A program made the translations under genes and the position numbers. 64,000 nt of DNA, from assembly GCA_947462875.1 (NCBI GenBank), contig CANHQJ010000003.1, forward strand, positions 124,001 to 188,000. Direction: 5' to 3'. The stretch's first letter is position 1; every line of letters begins with the position of its first letter. The stretch comes from Verrucomicrobiia bacterium (GTDB taxonomy: Bacteria; Verrucomicrobiota; Verrucomicrobiia; Verrucomicrobiales; Akkermansiaceae). Below are positions 1-9,367 of this stretch, in pieces. Under the pieces are notes generated by a model. The model searched no databases, was not told where the DNA came from, and was given only the letters and a program-made list of their open reading frames with translations.

Positions 1-746
1 ACGACGTAGCCCGCGCGTCCGTTCGCGGCTTCGCGCACGCGCGCTTCATCGCTGCTGCCCGCGACATGAAGCACCTGGGTGCCTGCGGGAAAATGATCGA
101 AGGCCTCGGCGACAAGGGCATTGAGACGTCGCGCGCCCTGACTGCCGCCCATGACCACGACGATGGGACGGGCGGGATCGAGCCCGAAACGCCGGGCGGC
201 CGCCGTGCGCTCTGGCAGCACGTGCATTTCCTTGCGCACAGGCGTGCCGGTGACCACGACGCTGCGTCCGGGGAAATGGGCGATGGCTTCTTTCATGCCG
301 ACAAAAACCTGATCACACCAGCGCGCGGTGAGTCGGTTGGCTTTGCCCGGCAGGGCATTGGAATCGTGCACGAAGGTTTTCAACCCGAGCTTGCGGCCGG
401 CATAAACGGGCGGCAGCGAGGTGAAGCCGCCCATGCCGATCACCGCATCCGCCTGGCGCTCGCGCAGGATGGCGCGGCACTGGCGAATGGCCCCCCACAG
501 CTTCCATAAAAACGGCAGCATCTTCAGAGAAAACGTCGCGGGCTTGGCGATCGCGGGGATGCTGATGAACTCGAGATCACCGTACTTGCGCGAAGCCTCG
601 CGATCAACGGACTTTTGCGAAATCAGCAGCAAGGGCTGGTGCCCGCAGGCGCGCAACTGCTCCGCCACGGCGATGCCCGGAAACAAATGCCCCCCTGTGC
701 CGCCGCATGCGATGACAACCTTCCGTGCTTTCCCCGTGCTTTCCAT
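1..746 (-). CDS. murG: MurG, lipid II-forming GlcNAc transferase (3' end beyond window)
   Basis: The gene starts at ATG 746 on the minus strand and runs off the left edge after about 248 codons of a family that is usually near 360. MurG adds GlcNAc to lipid I on the inner face of the membrane to make lipid II for peptidoglycan. Visible family motifs are the glycine-rich donor loop GGTGGHLFPGIAVA at residues 15-28, IGMGGFTSLPP near 103, HDSNALPGKANR near 127 (usually HEQN) and GGSQGARRLN near 200. It is divergent from the next gene with a 139-bp gap. The identification rests on these motifs and is firm; the C-terminal half is not in view. Confidence 0.95.
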   Translation of the reverse strand, partial: MESTGKARKVVIACGGTGGHLFPGIAVAEQLRACGHQPLLLISQKSVDREASRKYGDLEFISIPAIAKPATFSLKMLPFLWKLWGAIRQCRAILRERQADAVIGMGGFTSLPPVYAGRKLGLKTFVHDSNALPGKANRLTARWCDQVFVGMKEAIAHFPGRSVVVTGTPVRKEMHVLPERTAAARRFGLDPARPIVVVMGGSQGARRLNALVAEAFDHFPAGTQVLHVAGSSDEARVREAANGRAGYV

Positions 747-885
747 GACTGTGCGCTTGTTATGCTACGGCACCCCCCCGCCAAGCAATCCTGAAAATGG
801 GAAAATCGGCAAGGTATCGGGCGACTCTTCGCCAGCTCGCGGATTGCGCCTTGTGTTTTTCCGGCGGCGGCTTACGACTGACGGC

Positions 886-1392
886 ATGGCGATCGAGATT
901 GAGCGGAAGTTTCTGGTGGCATCGGATGGCTGGCGCGCGGGAGCAACGCCGCATGCGATCAAGCAAGGATACCTGGCGCGGGAGCCGCACCGCACCGTGC
1001 GCGTGCGCCTGCGCGATGACGAGGCGTGGATGACGGTCAAGGGCCCCACCACGGGAATCAGCCGGGAGGAGGTGGAGTTTCCGTTGGAAATCGGCATCGC
1101 CCACGAGTTGTTGGATTTATGCCTGGACGGTCTGATCGAAAAAACCCGCCATGAACTCTGGCATGGCGGGATGCTGTGGGAAGTGGATGAATTTCACGGC
1201 AGCAATGCGGGGCTGGTGGTGGCGGAGGTCGAGCTGCCGGATGCCACACACGTGATCGAGTATCCCTCATGGCTCGGTGCGGAAGTTTCCGACGATCTGC
1301 GTTTTTCCAATTCGCAACTGGCGCGGCGGCCGTGGTCGGCGTGGTCGGACGAAGAGCGCGCGGCGGTGAACGCACTCGCGCGGGGTGATTGA
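886..1392 (+). CDS. CYTH-domain (triphosphate tunnel) protein, 168 aa
   Basis: Start chosen at ATG 886 because the protein then begins MAIEIERKFLV, the EIERKFLV signature that opens CYTH proteins; the open frame further upstream is antisense to murG and has no family features. Conserved charged positions alternate along the predicted beta-strands (RVRLRDDEAWMTVKGP near residue 40, EEVEFPL near 64, VVAEVELPD near 124, WLGAEVSDDLRFSNSQLA at the end). Family members hydrolyse inorganic triphosphate or other phosphoester substrates in the cytoplasm; the substrate here cannot be told. It converges on the OmpA-domain gene with a 1-bp gap and no obvious terminator. Confidence 0.9.
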   Translation: MAIEIERKFLVASDGWRAGATPHAIKQGYLAREPHRTVRVRLRDDEAWMTVKGPTTGISREEVEFPLEIGIAHELLDLCLDGLIEKTRHELWHGGMLWEVDEFHGSNAGLVVAEVELPDATHVIEYPSWLGAEVSDDLRFSNSQLARRPWSAWSDEERAAVNALARGD

Positions 1393-1393
1393 G

Positions 1394-2734
1394 TTACTCC
1401 TCGATCGGTTGGGCGCGCGGTGGCGCAGGCTCCCTGACCGGCGCGGCGCGTGGCGGCGATTCCTCCTCCACGGGAGCGGCTTTCGGCGGGGCGGGTTCCT
1501 CTACCACGGGCACGGCGACCTTGGGTGGCTCGGGGATTTCCTCTTCCACCGGAAGGGCACGCATCGGCTTCACGCGGACGGGCATGGCTTTCGGCGGCGC
1601 AGGTTCCGGCTCGGGAGGGACGGGTTGCGCACGCGGCGGCACAATCACCGGAGTCGGCGGCGGCGCGATGCCATCCACGGGCGGCGGCGTTTTGCGCATC
1701 TTGATTTCCACCCGGCGATTGATCGATTGTTCCTCCTGTGTGCCTTGCGCGACGATGGGATGATTTTTCCCGAGCCCCCTGGTGCGGATTTTCAGTGGGT
1801 CCATTCCCATGGCGACGAGAAAAGCCTTCACGGATTCGGCACGGCGCAGCGAGAGATCGTAGTTAAAATCATCGCCACCGTACAAGTCCGTGTGTCCCTC
1901 GATCCAGCAATAAAGCTGCGGATTCAGATCCATCACCAAGGCGATTTTCTGCATGCCCACCTTCGAGCTGCTGCGGAGGTCAGCGCTGTTGTATTCAAAT
2001 AGCAGATCGCCCGGAAGCATGGTGGTCTTGGTGACGAGCACGTTTTCCGGAAGTCCGGCGATTTCATCCAGCGACGAGGTTCCATCGAGTCTCCCATCCG
2101 CCGCCTTGCCGGCGCTGCCTTTTTTGATGAGATCCTTCATGAACGAATCAAGCGGATCTTTTTGCGCGAGTTCACTTCCGGGATCGACGATCATTTGCCC
2201 CTGGGCCGCCATGGGCGTATAAGTCTCCGTCTTGCCGAGCGATTCCAGATCTTCCGCTGCGATTTCCACCGCACTGGCGATATCGACCTTGTCGCCAGCC
2301 GGATCGCCCGCCAGCGCCGGAGCCTCGATTTTCAAATCCACGTCAAAGGACGCCTCGGTGATCTCCGGCTTCATTTCCAGCTCGGGGTCCTTGAGTTGCT
2401 CGAGAATTTCCACGTCATCGACCAGCTTCGTGCGATCTGGTTCCGGCGTGGGTGTTTCCGTTTCCGCCGGCGGGATCTCCACGGGCAGCTCCTCCTCCAC
2501 CGGGCGCACCACGACAGGCTCGGTGATGATTTCCTCCGTGCTGGTCCAGCCGAAACCCATCTTCAGGTGACCCAGAGAAATGAACAAAATGATGTGCAGC
2601 ACGATGGCCACGGACAGCGAAATCACCATCCACCAGCCGACGCGGTCCGATGCTGGCAAAAACGATTCGCGGCCGCGCACGTGTGCGGGCTCGTGCCAAT
2701 CGAAACGTCCTTCCATGCCTTCATCATACGCCAC
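1394..2734 (-). CDS. Single-pass membrane protein with OmpA domain and Pro-rich tails, 446 aa
   Basis: A short cytoplasmic N-terminus is followed by one membrane span (about residues 33-55) and a Glu/Pro-rich spacer with runs of EP and PE. The OmpA/MotB-like peptidoglycan-binding domain lies at about 245-347, with EGHTD (279-283) and NRRVEIKM (339-346). The final 100 residues are repeats of Pro-Pro-Lys/Arg-Ala with Glu. The span plus Pro/Glu spacer resembles TonB, but the folded domain is the wall-binding one and lies in the middle, not at the end. Inferred role: linking the inner membrane to the cell wall. A TonB function is not supported because no TonB C-terminal domain is seen. Confidence 0.8.
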   Translation of the reverse strand: MAYDEGMEGRFDWHEPAHVRGRESFLPASDRVGWWMVISLSVAIVLHIILFISLGHLKMGFGWTSTEEIITEPVVVRPVEEELPVEIPPAETETPTPEPDRTKLVDDVEILEQLKDPELEMKPEITEASFDVDLKIEAPALAGDPAGDKVDIASAVEIAAEDLESLGKTETYTPMAAQGQMIVDPGSELAQKDPLDSFMKDLIKKGSAGKAADGRLDGTSSLDEIAGLPENVLVTKTTMLPGDLLFEYNSADLRSSSKVGMQKIALVMDLNPQLYCWIEGHTDLYGGDDFNYDLSLRRAESVKAFLVAMGMDPLKIRTRGLGKNHPIVAQGTQEEQSINRRVEIKMRKTPPPVDGIAPPPTPVIVPPRAQPVPPEPEPAPPKAMPVRVKPMRALPVEEEIPEPPKVAVPVVEEPAPPKAAPVEEESPPRAAPVREPAPPRAQPIEE

Positions 2735-2816
2735 ATCGCCCCAAGATCAATCATCAGATACGGAAATTTCGCGTTGGTACGGATGTTGCTATACCAATGT
2801 TGCACTCCTGACGATC

Positions 2817-3140
2817 ATGAAAGAAAAAGCAGATTCCCCGCGCGCTCGCAAAACGACTCCCAAAACAGGGACCCCCACCGCGAAAAAAGCGACCCCGAAA
2901 GAAGCGAGCGCCGCCGCCAAGCCCGTCCGCAGCAAGAAAGCCCCCGCCGCTGCCAGCGCTGATCCAGAGAAAAAGCCGACCCGCGTCAGCCGCCGTCGCA
3001 CGGTTGCTGTGGCTCCCTCCGCCGATGACGTCGCCGTCGCCGCGTTCCTGAATTGGTGCCAACGTCGCAATCAAGGCTTGCCAGACGACCCATTGGCTGA
3101 TTGGATCATGGCGGAATCCGAAATGGGTCTTGCCAATTAG
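2817..3140 (+). CDS. Small basic protein with DUF2934-like C-terminus, 107 aa
   Basis: Start taken at ATG 2817. The first 65 residues are Lys/Ala/Pro/Thr rich (KTTPKTGTPTAKKATPKE), a low-complexity basic tail of histone H1-like composition. The last 40 residues contain VAVAAFLNWCQRRNQGLPDDPLADWIMAE, written here in parts: VAVAAFLNW, then LPDDPLADWIMAE. This is the helix pair with a D-x-x-x-D-W-x-x-A-E pattern found in DUF2934 proteins. Function is unknown; DNA or RNA binding by the basic tail is only an inference. It is divergent from the OmpA-domain gene and lies 100 bp upstream of glnB. Confidence 0.7.
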   Translation: MKEKADSPRARKTTPKTGTPTAKKATPKEASAAAKPVRSKKAPAAASADPEKKPTRVSRRRTVAVAPSADDVAVAAFLNWCQRRNQGLPDDPLADWIMAESEMGLAN

Positions 3141-3198
3141 GACTTTCCATTAGCCCAACCCGCAAAACAAAAAACCTATTTTTCAAGAATCATCCACT

Positions 3199-3214
3199 TG
3201 GCACACTCTCTGCT
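3199..3214 (+). promoter_or_regulatory. Sigma-54 (-24/-12) promoter for glnB
   Basis: The sequence TGGCACACTCTCTGCT has the invariant GG and GC of sigma-54 promoters separated by exactly 10 bases, with TGGCAC matching the -24 consensus. Transcription would start near 3225, leaving a leader of about 16 bases. glnB/glnK are classic NtrC/sigma-54 targets, so motif and gene context agree. Confidence 0.75.
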
Positions 3215-3234
3215 ATAAAACACATACAACCTGA

Positions 3235-3588
<354 letters not shown>

Positions 3589-3616
3589 TTTCTTGTGAGT
3601 TAGTGTTCGTAATGTT

Positions 3617-3657
3617 CAAAAGCCGCTGCATGACCTGCAGCGGCTTTTGATTTTTTT
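3617..3657 (+). terminator. Rho-independent terminator after glnB
   Basis: A perfect 14-bp stem (arm CAAAAGCCGCTGCA at 3617-3630, its complement at 3636-3649, 5-base loop) is followed by seven T residues at 3651-3657. It lies 28 bp after the glnB stop. Confidence 0.92.
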
Positions 3658-3739
3658 GGTTGATGAAAGCAAACAATGCGGGCTTGTCATTCATCACGGA
3701 GCTTTATAGCTTGCTTGTAGAAATTCACTCACCTATCCC

Positions 3740-4480
3740 ATGACTCCACCCTTGATTGCGTTAGGCGTGGCGACGTCTTTGTTCGTTGCCGTGTGGCTTG
3801 GCATGTATGTGCGCCGGCATTTGCCGGAGCCGCATTTGAGTGCCGATACCAAGGATACGGTGAAAATTGCCATGGGTCTGGTCGCTACCATGTCCGCCCT
3901 GTTGTTAGGCTTGTTGGTCAGTTCCACACAGGATTCTTACAAGACCGTGCAAAGTCAGGTCGTCACTCTGGGTGCGAAAATCAGCTTCATGGACCGGCTC
4001 TTGTCCTTGTATGGTCCGGAAGCCGCCGCCTTGCAAGCCAGTGTCCGGCAGTTAACCAAGGCCACGGTGCAACAGATGTGGAATTCAAAGAGCGAGCCCA
4101 GCGCCATCAATTTGGAAGCGGGCAATGGCCTGTATGTTGCTTTGTTAGAATTAGAACCGAAGAATGAATTGCAGCGAAATTTGAAAACGCAGGGCATCGC
4201 TACGTTTATGGAAGTCGGCCAACTGCGCACGGTGATGCAGGTGCAATCACAAAAAACCATGACCTGGCCCTTGCTGATCGCAGTGGTTTTTTGGCTCATC
4301 GTGATCTTTTTCTCTTTCAGTTTGTTTGCTCCCGACAATAAAACGGCCTCGTTCTCCCTGATGGTATCCGCACTGTCTGTTGCCGTGGCGATCTTTCTCA
4401 TCCTGGAGCTCAATCAGCCGTTTCATGGCCTGATCCACATCTCGCCCGCGCTGCTGGAGAAAGCCGTGCCGCAATCGTAA
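3740..4480 (+). CDS. DUF4239-type (bestrophin-like) membrane protein, 246 aa
   Basis: Membrane spans are visible near residues 3-23, 43-62, 178-197 and 206-224, with a soluble stretch of about 110 residues between the second and third. The segment DTVKIAMGLVATMSALLLGL followed by Ser/Asp-rich residues is the conserved start of the DUF4239 family. Members are uncharacterised integral membrane proteins sometimes grouped with bestrophin-like channels; no substrate can be assigned. The following kinase gene begins 14 bases downstream, so the two are probably co-transcribed. Confidence 0.7.
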   Translation: MTPPLIALGVATSLFVAVWLGMYVRRHLPEPHLSADTKDTVKIAMGLVATMSALLLGLLVSSTQDSYKTVQSQVVTLGAKISFMDRLLSLYGPEAAALQASVRQLTKATVQQMWNSKSEPSAINLEAGNGLYVALLELEPKNELQRNLKTQGIATFMEVGQLRTVMQVQSQKTMTWPLLIAVVFWLIVIFFSFSLFAPDNKTASFSLMVSALSVAVAIFLILELNQPFHGLIHISPALLEKAVPQS

Positions 4481-4494
4481 GGTGGCTGGCATCT

Positions 4495-5976
4495 GTGAGC
4501 GCCCATCGCATAAGCCCTAGCACCATGAGTTTGATTACAGTCATTTGGTCGATGATCGCCGCCTCTTCATTGACGCTGGGGTTCGTTCACTTGTTGATCT
4601 GGTGGCAGAACCGGGAAAAGCGGGAACGGCTGTGGTTCTTTATTATGACATTGGGCACCGCATGTCTGGCCTTGAGCGAATTGGCCATGATGAAAGCCCA
4701 AACGCCTGAGGCATTCGGCATCGCACTGCGCTGGCTGCATTTGCCGACGTGGTTGATTTTTGTGGCGATCGTGGGTTTCATTCTCGTCTATTTACGCACG
4801 GGACGCTACTGGCTGGCGTTGGCTGTGATCGGCCTGCGCACGGTGACCTTGGGATTAAATTTTCTGCTCGATCCCAACATCAACTATCGCGAAATCACGG
4901 GCCTGCGCGAGGTCCGCTATCTTGGTGATTCCGCAGCGATGGCGATCGGACGCCCGAATCCGATCATGCTGGTGGCGCAGGTCGCGCTGCTGCTGCTGTT
5001 GATTTTTGTGGTGGATGCGTCTGTTCAGGCATGGCGGCAAGGAGAAAAAAGGCGGGTGCTGCTGACGGGGGGCAGTATCAGTTTTTTTGTCGCGATGGGC
5101 ACGCTCAGCGCCATCCTTTCGCTATGGCAGGTGGTGGAGGTTCCGGTGAGCGCCAGTCTTTTTTTCATGGGGATGATTCTGCTGATGGCCTTCGATCTCA
5201 GCTTGGAAACAAAGCGTGCGGCCATCTTGGAGGTGGAACTGAGAGACACCCAGGAGAGCAAGTACAAGGAGGTGACACACCTCGGCAGGGTGGCGGCACT
5301 GGGCGAGTTATCAGTCTCCCTAGCTCATGAGATGAATCAGCCGCTGGCCATCATTCTCAGCAATGCGCAGGCAGCGCAGAAATTGTTAGAAAATAAAACT
5401 CCCGATCTCGCTGAGGTCGGAGAGATTCTCGGAGAAATCGTGAATGAAAATCTCAGGGCCAGCGAGACGATCAAGCGCATCCGGGCGCTGCTGCAACGGG
5501 GCGAGGTGAGTAGCCAGATCCTTGATCTGAATGAAGTGGTCACCGAGGTCTCTCATTTGATGAAAAACGAAATGGCGCGGCGTCAGGTGAGCTTGAGTCA
5601 TGATCTCGCCCGGCCTCTTCCACACATTTCCGCCGACCGCATCCAGCTCCAACAAGTGCTGCTCAACCTGATGCTGAATGCCTGTGACTCCATGGCAACG
5701 GGGGGCTCGGATACGAGAAAATTGCACGTCACGACCAAGAGCGATGGCGCATCGGTGAGCTTGGAGGTTACTGATAACGGTCAAGGCCTGCCCGCGGATG
5801 TGGAGTCGATTTTCCAGGCATTTTATACGACCAAAGATCAGGGACTCGGCATGGGACTGGCGATTTGCCGCTCCATCATCGCCGCTCACCGTGGCCAGCT
5901 ATGGGCTGAGCCTGCGCGTGCCAGTAGCGGCGCTACTTTCCATGTGGTGCTGCCAGTCAAGGAGGTGAGGTCATGA
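4495..5976 (+). CDS. Membrane sensor histidine kinase, about 493 aa
   Basis: The first 235 residues hold seven or so hydrophobic segments with no recognised extracellular domain. A linker follows, then the dimerisation/phosphoacceptor helix ALGELSVSLAHEMNQPLAII (His278 counted from GTG 4495), the N box QVLLNLMLNACDSM, and ATP-lid motifs DNGQGLP and GLGMGLAICRSI. The E-M-N-Q-P after the His is typical of FixL/NtrB-like kinases. The start is uncertain: GTG 4495 has AAGGTGG 9 bases upstream, while ATG 4525 lacks a clear ribosome site but starts directly on the first span. It overlaps the response regulator by 4 bases, so the two form a two-component pair. The signal sensed is unknown. Confidence 0.9.
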   Translation: MSAHRISPSTMSLITVIWSMIAASSLTLGFVHLLIWWQNREKRERLWFFIMTLGTACLALSELAMMKAQTPEAFGIALRWLHLPTWLIFVAIVGFILVYLRTGRYWLALAVIGLRTVTLGLNFLLDPNINYREITGLREVRYLGDSAAMAIGRPNPIMLVAQVALLLLLIFVVDASVQAWRQGEKRRVLLTGGSISFFVAMGTLSAILSLWQVVEVPVSASLFFMGMILLMAFDLSLETKRAAILEVELRDTQESKYKEVTHLGRVAALGELSVSLAHEMNQPLAIILSNAQAAQKLLENKTPDLAEVGEILGEIVNENLRASETIKRIRALLQRGEVSSQILDLNEVVTEVSHLMKNEMARRQVSLSHDLARPLPHISADRIQLQQVLLNLMLNACDSMATGGSDTRKLHVTTKSDGASVSLEVTDNGQGLPADVESIFQAFYTTKDQGLGMGLAICRSIIAAHRGQLWAEPARASSGATFHVVLPVKEVRS

Positions 5977-6587
5977 ATGATGCAGCGATCGTCTATCTTG
6001 TGGATGATGAGCCGGGAATGCTCAAGGCACTGACGCGTCTATTAGGTGGGGAGGGATTCCAGATAAAGTCGTTTGATTCTGCCAAAACATTTCTCGCAGA
6101 ACCGGAACTGCACGGCTGCGTGATCCTGGATGTGGCCATGCCCGAGATGGATGGCATGGAGGTGCTCAGGCTACTGCAGGCCAAAGGATCTCACGTGCCG
6201 GTGATTTTTCTCACAGGGCACGGTGACATTCCGATGAGCGTGCGCGCCATGAAATCAGGCGCGGTGGATTTCCTCACCAAGCCCGTGCGGAGCGAGGATC
6301 TGATCCGCGCCGTGAAATCGGCATTGGATCTGTTAGAGAAAAGTGATCAGAAACAAGAGGAAGTCGAACGCTTGCGAATCTTGTATGCACAACTCACCGC
6401 GAGGGAGAAAGAGGTGCTCGCCCATGTCATCTCGGGCAAGCCGAACAAACAAATCGCATTTACTTTAGGCACCATCGAGCAGACGGTGAAGATCCATCGC
6501 ATGCGCGTCATGCACAAGATGCAGGCGGAGTCGATCGTCGATCTCGTGCACATCGCACAATCGCTGGGCGTGTCTGCCGCAGATTGA
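5973..6587 (+). CDS. FixJ/NarL-type response regulator, 204 aa
   Basis: Receiver domain at residues 5-120 with the acidic pair DDE at 11-13, phosphoacceptor Asp53 in ILDVAMPEMDG, Thr in FLTGHGDIPMSVRAM and Lys in FLTKPV. The LuxR-type helix-turn-helix spans about 138-200 (LTAREKEVLAHVISGKPNKQ). It is a DNA-binding transcription regulator activated by the overlapping kinase (ATGA overlap). Targets are unknown; the sulfatase 155 bp downstream is a candidate only by position. Confidence 0.93.
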   Translation: MNDAAIVYLVDDEPGMLKALTRLLGGEGFQIKSFDSAKTFLAEPELHGCVILDVAMPEMDGMEVLRLLQAKGSHVPVIFLTGHGDIPMSVRAMKSGAVDFLTKPVRSEDLIRAVKSALDLLEKSDQKQEEVERLRILYAQLTAREKEVLAHVISGKPNKQIAFTLGTIEQTVKIHRMRVMHKMQAESIVDLVHIAQSLGVSAAD

Positions 6588-6742
6588 GCCGCATGCTCCG
6601 GCGTTATACGAAAGTTTACTATTCAATTTTCGCTCAATGTACTAATAAGTGAGTGGCTCTGGTGGCAAAAGCCGTCAATGACTGCAGGACACGTTCCCCC
6701 TAGGTCGCAGACATTGGTTCATGATCCATTCCTGATATCACT

Positions 6743-8275
6743 ATGAAAACCAAAAAAATCATCACGCTTATCCTAGGGCTGGCGATCTCCGCATCCACGG
6801 CCTACGGGCAAAAGAAAAAACCGAACATCCTCATCATCTGGGGAGATGACATCGGACAATTCAACATCAGCGCCTACAACATGGGTATGATGGGATACAA
6901 GACACCGAACATCGATAGCATCGGCAAACAAGGTGCGATCTTCACCGATTGGTATGGACAACAAAGCTGCACGGCGGGCCGCGCGGCGCTCATCACGGGT
7001 CAGTCGCCGATCCGCACCGGACTCACCAAGGTAGGCCTGCCGGGCGCTCCCGAGGGCATGAAAAAAGAAGATCCGACCCTCGCCACCTTGCTCAAAGCGC
7101 AGGGCTACATGACGGGACAATTCGGCAAGAACCACCTCGGCGATCGCGACGAAATGCTGCCCACCGCCCATGGTTTCGATGAGTTTTTCGGCAACCTCTA
7201 TCACCTCAATGCGGAGGAAGAACCCGAGAACCCGGATTACCCCACGGATCCCGCCTTCAAGAAAAACTTCGGGCCGCGCGGTGTGATTCATAGTTTTGCC
7301 GATGGTCGCATCACCGATACCGGTCCGCTCACCAAGAAGCGCATGGAAACCATCGATGAGGAAGTCAACGTCAAGGCGCTCGACTTCATGGAGCGCGCCG
7401 CCAAGGCGGACAAGCCGTTCTTTCTCTGGTGGAACTCCACCCGCATGCACATTTTCACTCACTTGAAGGAGGGCTCGGTGGGCAAAACCGGGCTGGGCAT
7501 TTACGCCGATGGCATGGTCGAACACGATGGCCACGTCGGTCAAGTTCTCGCAAAACTCAAGGAACTCGGTCTCGATGAAAATACGATCATCATGTATTCC
7601 TCGGACAACGGCGCGGAAACCTTCACCTGGCCCGATGGAGGCACGACCATGTTCCGTGGAGAGAAAAATACCCAGTGGGAAGGCGGCTATCGCGTCCCTA
7701 CGCTGATCAAATGGCCCGGCACCATCGCGCCCGGCACCGTTGTGAATGAAATCGGCGCGCACGAGGACATTCTCACCACGGTCGTCGCTGCTGCCGGCGA
7801 TACCACCGCCAAGGAAGATCTACTCAAAGGTCGCAAGATCGGCAACAATACCTACAAGGTCCACCTCGATGGCTATGACCTCGGCCCCGCACTCAAGGGC
7901 CAGGCGGAATGGCCGCGCAAGGAGTTCATTTACTGGACTGACGACGGTAGCGTAGCCGCTCTCCGCTACAACAACTGGAAAGTCACTTTCCTCGAACAGG
8001 AAGAAGAAGGCCTGAAGGTCTGGCAGAATCCGTTCACCGAACTGCGCGCACCGAAAATCTGCAACCTGCGCATGGATCCGTTCGAGCGCGCCGAACATGA
8101 GAACGCCATCGGTTACCAGCGCTGGTATCTTGACCGCATGTTCATCATCGCTCCCGCCGGTGCCTACGTCGGCAAGTGGCTGCAAAGCTTCAAGGAATTT
8201 CCTCCGCGCCAAAAACCGGGAAGCTTCAATCTCGACCGCGTGATGGAAGCCGTCACCTCGGGTGCCAAGCAATAA
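6743..8275 (+). CDS. Secreted arylsulfatase (formylglycine type), 510 aa
   Basis: A signal peptide covers the first 22 residues (cleavage likely after STAYG). The sulfatase metal site NILIIWGDDIG follows, then the active-site motif CTAGR at residues 76-80. Cys76 is the residue expected to be oxidised to formylglycine by an FGE or anSME enzyme, neither of which is in this window. Further family features are GQFGKNHLGDRD near 126-137 and SSDNGAE near 290. It probably hydrolyses sulfate esters in the periplasm or outside; the substrate is unknown. The HAD hydrolase follows after 66 bp and may be in the same unit. Confidence 0.93.
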   Translation: MKTKKIITLILGLAISASTAYGQKKKPNILIIWGDDIGQFNISAYNMGMMGYKTPNIDSIGKQGAIFTDWYGQQSCTAGRAALITGQSPIRTGLTKVGLPGAPEGMKKEDPTLATLLKAQGYMTGQFGKNHLGDRDEMLPTAHGFDEFFGNLYHLNAEEEPENPDYPTDPAFKKNFGPRGVIHSFADGRITDTGPLTKKRMETIDEEVNVKALDFMERAAKADKPFFLWWNSTRMHIFTHLKEGSVGKTGLGIYADGMVEHDGHVGQVLAKLKELGLDENTIIMYSSDNGAETFTWPDGGTTMFRGEKNTQWEGGYRVPTLIKWPGTIAPGTVVNEIGAHEDILTTVVAAAGDTTAKEDLLKGRKIGNNTYKVHLDGYDLGPALKGQAEWPRKEFIYWTDDGSVAALRYNNWKVTFLEQEEEGLKVWQNPFTELRAPKICNLRMDPFERAEHENAIGYQRWYLDRMFIIAPAGAYVGKWLQSFKEFPPRQKPGSFNLDRVMEAVTSGAKQ

Positions 8276-8341
8276 TACCGTCGCTTTTCCCGGCATGGGT
8301 CGCATTCGTTCAAAAGGTTGCGACTCCCCGATTTACCACTC

Positions 8342-9316
8342 ATGAAAGCATGGTTGATTAGCATTCTGGTAGGCGGCACGGCGTTCGCCCACGCCGCCGA
8401 TCCGCTGCCCTCGTGGAATGATACCGCTCCCAAGCAGTCCATCATTTCTTTCGTGGAGAAGGTCACCAAGGACGGGGCATCCGACTTCGTGCCCGCCGCC
8501 GAGCGCATCGCCGTCTTTGATAACGACGGTTGCCTCTGGGCCGAGCAGCCGATGTATTTCCAGCTCTTCTTTGCCATCGACCGGATCAAGGCGCTCGCGC
8601 CACAGCACCCGGAGTGGAAAGACAAAGAACCCTTCGCCTCCCTCCTCAAGGGTGATACCAAAGCCGCGCTGGCAGGAGGCGAGCATGCTCTGGCTCAAAT
8701 CGTCATGGCCACCCACGCGGGTCTAACAACGGAAGAGTTTGAGAAGATCGTCACCGATTGGATCTCGACCGCCAAGCACCCGAAGACCGGCAAGCTGTTC
8801 ACGCAGATGGTCTATCAGCCGATGCTGGAACTACTCGCCTACCTGCGTGCGAATGGTTTCAAAACCTACATCGTTTCCGGTGGCGGCATCGAGTTCATGC
8901 GGCCGTGGACGGAACGCGTTTATGGCATCCCTCCCGAGCAAGTCATCGGCAGCACTGGCGGGCTGAAATACGAGATCCGTGACGGCAAGCCCGCGCTCGT
9001 CAAGCTTCCGGAGATCGCCCACAATGACGACAAGGACGGCAAGCCCATAGGCATCCAGCGCCACATCGGACGTCGCCCGATTTTCGCCGCAGGAAACTCC
9101 GATGGCGACCTGGCCATGCTGCAATGGACTGCTGCTGGCGACCGAACCAACTTTTGCCTTTACGTTCATCACACCGATGCCGCGCGCGAGTGGGCCTACG
9201 ATCGCGAATCACCCATCGGCAAACTCGATAAAGGGCTTGACGAAGCTAACGCGAAACGTTGGAATGTCATCGATATGAAAAGCGATTGGAATATCATTTT
9301 CCCCGTCACTCCCTGA
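8342..9316 (+). CDS. Exported HAD-superfamily phosphatase-like protein, 324 aa
   Basis: ATG 8342 is preferred over an upstream TTG because the protein then starts with a clean signal peptide (MKAWLISILVGGTAFAHAAD). HAD motif I is FDNDGCLW with Asp60 and Asp62. Motif II is the Ser of TYIVSGGGIEF, and the final metal-binding motif is AGNSDGDLAML. The insert between motifs I and II is a helical cap of about 100 residues. These are the catalytic parts of a phosphoserine-phosphatase-like hydrolase, here predicted to be periplasmic. The substrate is unknown; proximity to sulfatase and aquaporin genes does not define it. Confidence 0.85.
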   Translation: MKAWLISILVGGTAFAHAADPLPSWNDTAPKQSIISFVEKVTKDGASDFVPAAERIAVFDNDGCLWAEQPMYFQLFFAIDRIKALAPQHPEWKDKEPFASLLKGDTKAALAGGEHALAQIVMATHAGLTTEEFEKIVTDWISTAKHPKTGKLFTQMVYQPMLELLAYLRANGFKTYIVSGGGIEFMRPWTERVYGIPPEQVIGSTGGLKYEIRDGKPALVKLPEIAHNDDKDGKPIGIQRHIGRRPIFAAGNSDGDLAMLQWTAAGDRTNFCLYVHHTDAAREWAYDRESPIGKLDKGLDEANAKRWNVIDMKSDWNIIFPVTP

Positions 9317-9367
9317 CATCCAAATTCTCCCCGAAAATCCTCCCATCATCAACACACACATCCTACC

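Noticed and set aside
6773-7762. 329-codon frame antisense to the first sulfatase
   Set aside because: The plus strand carries a complete sulfatase with signal peptide and CTAGR motif; the antisense composition is a mirror effect of third-position GC.
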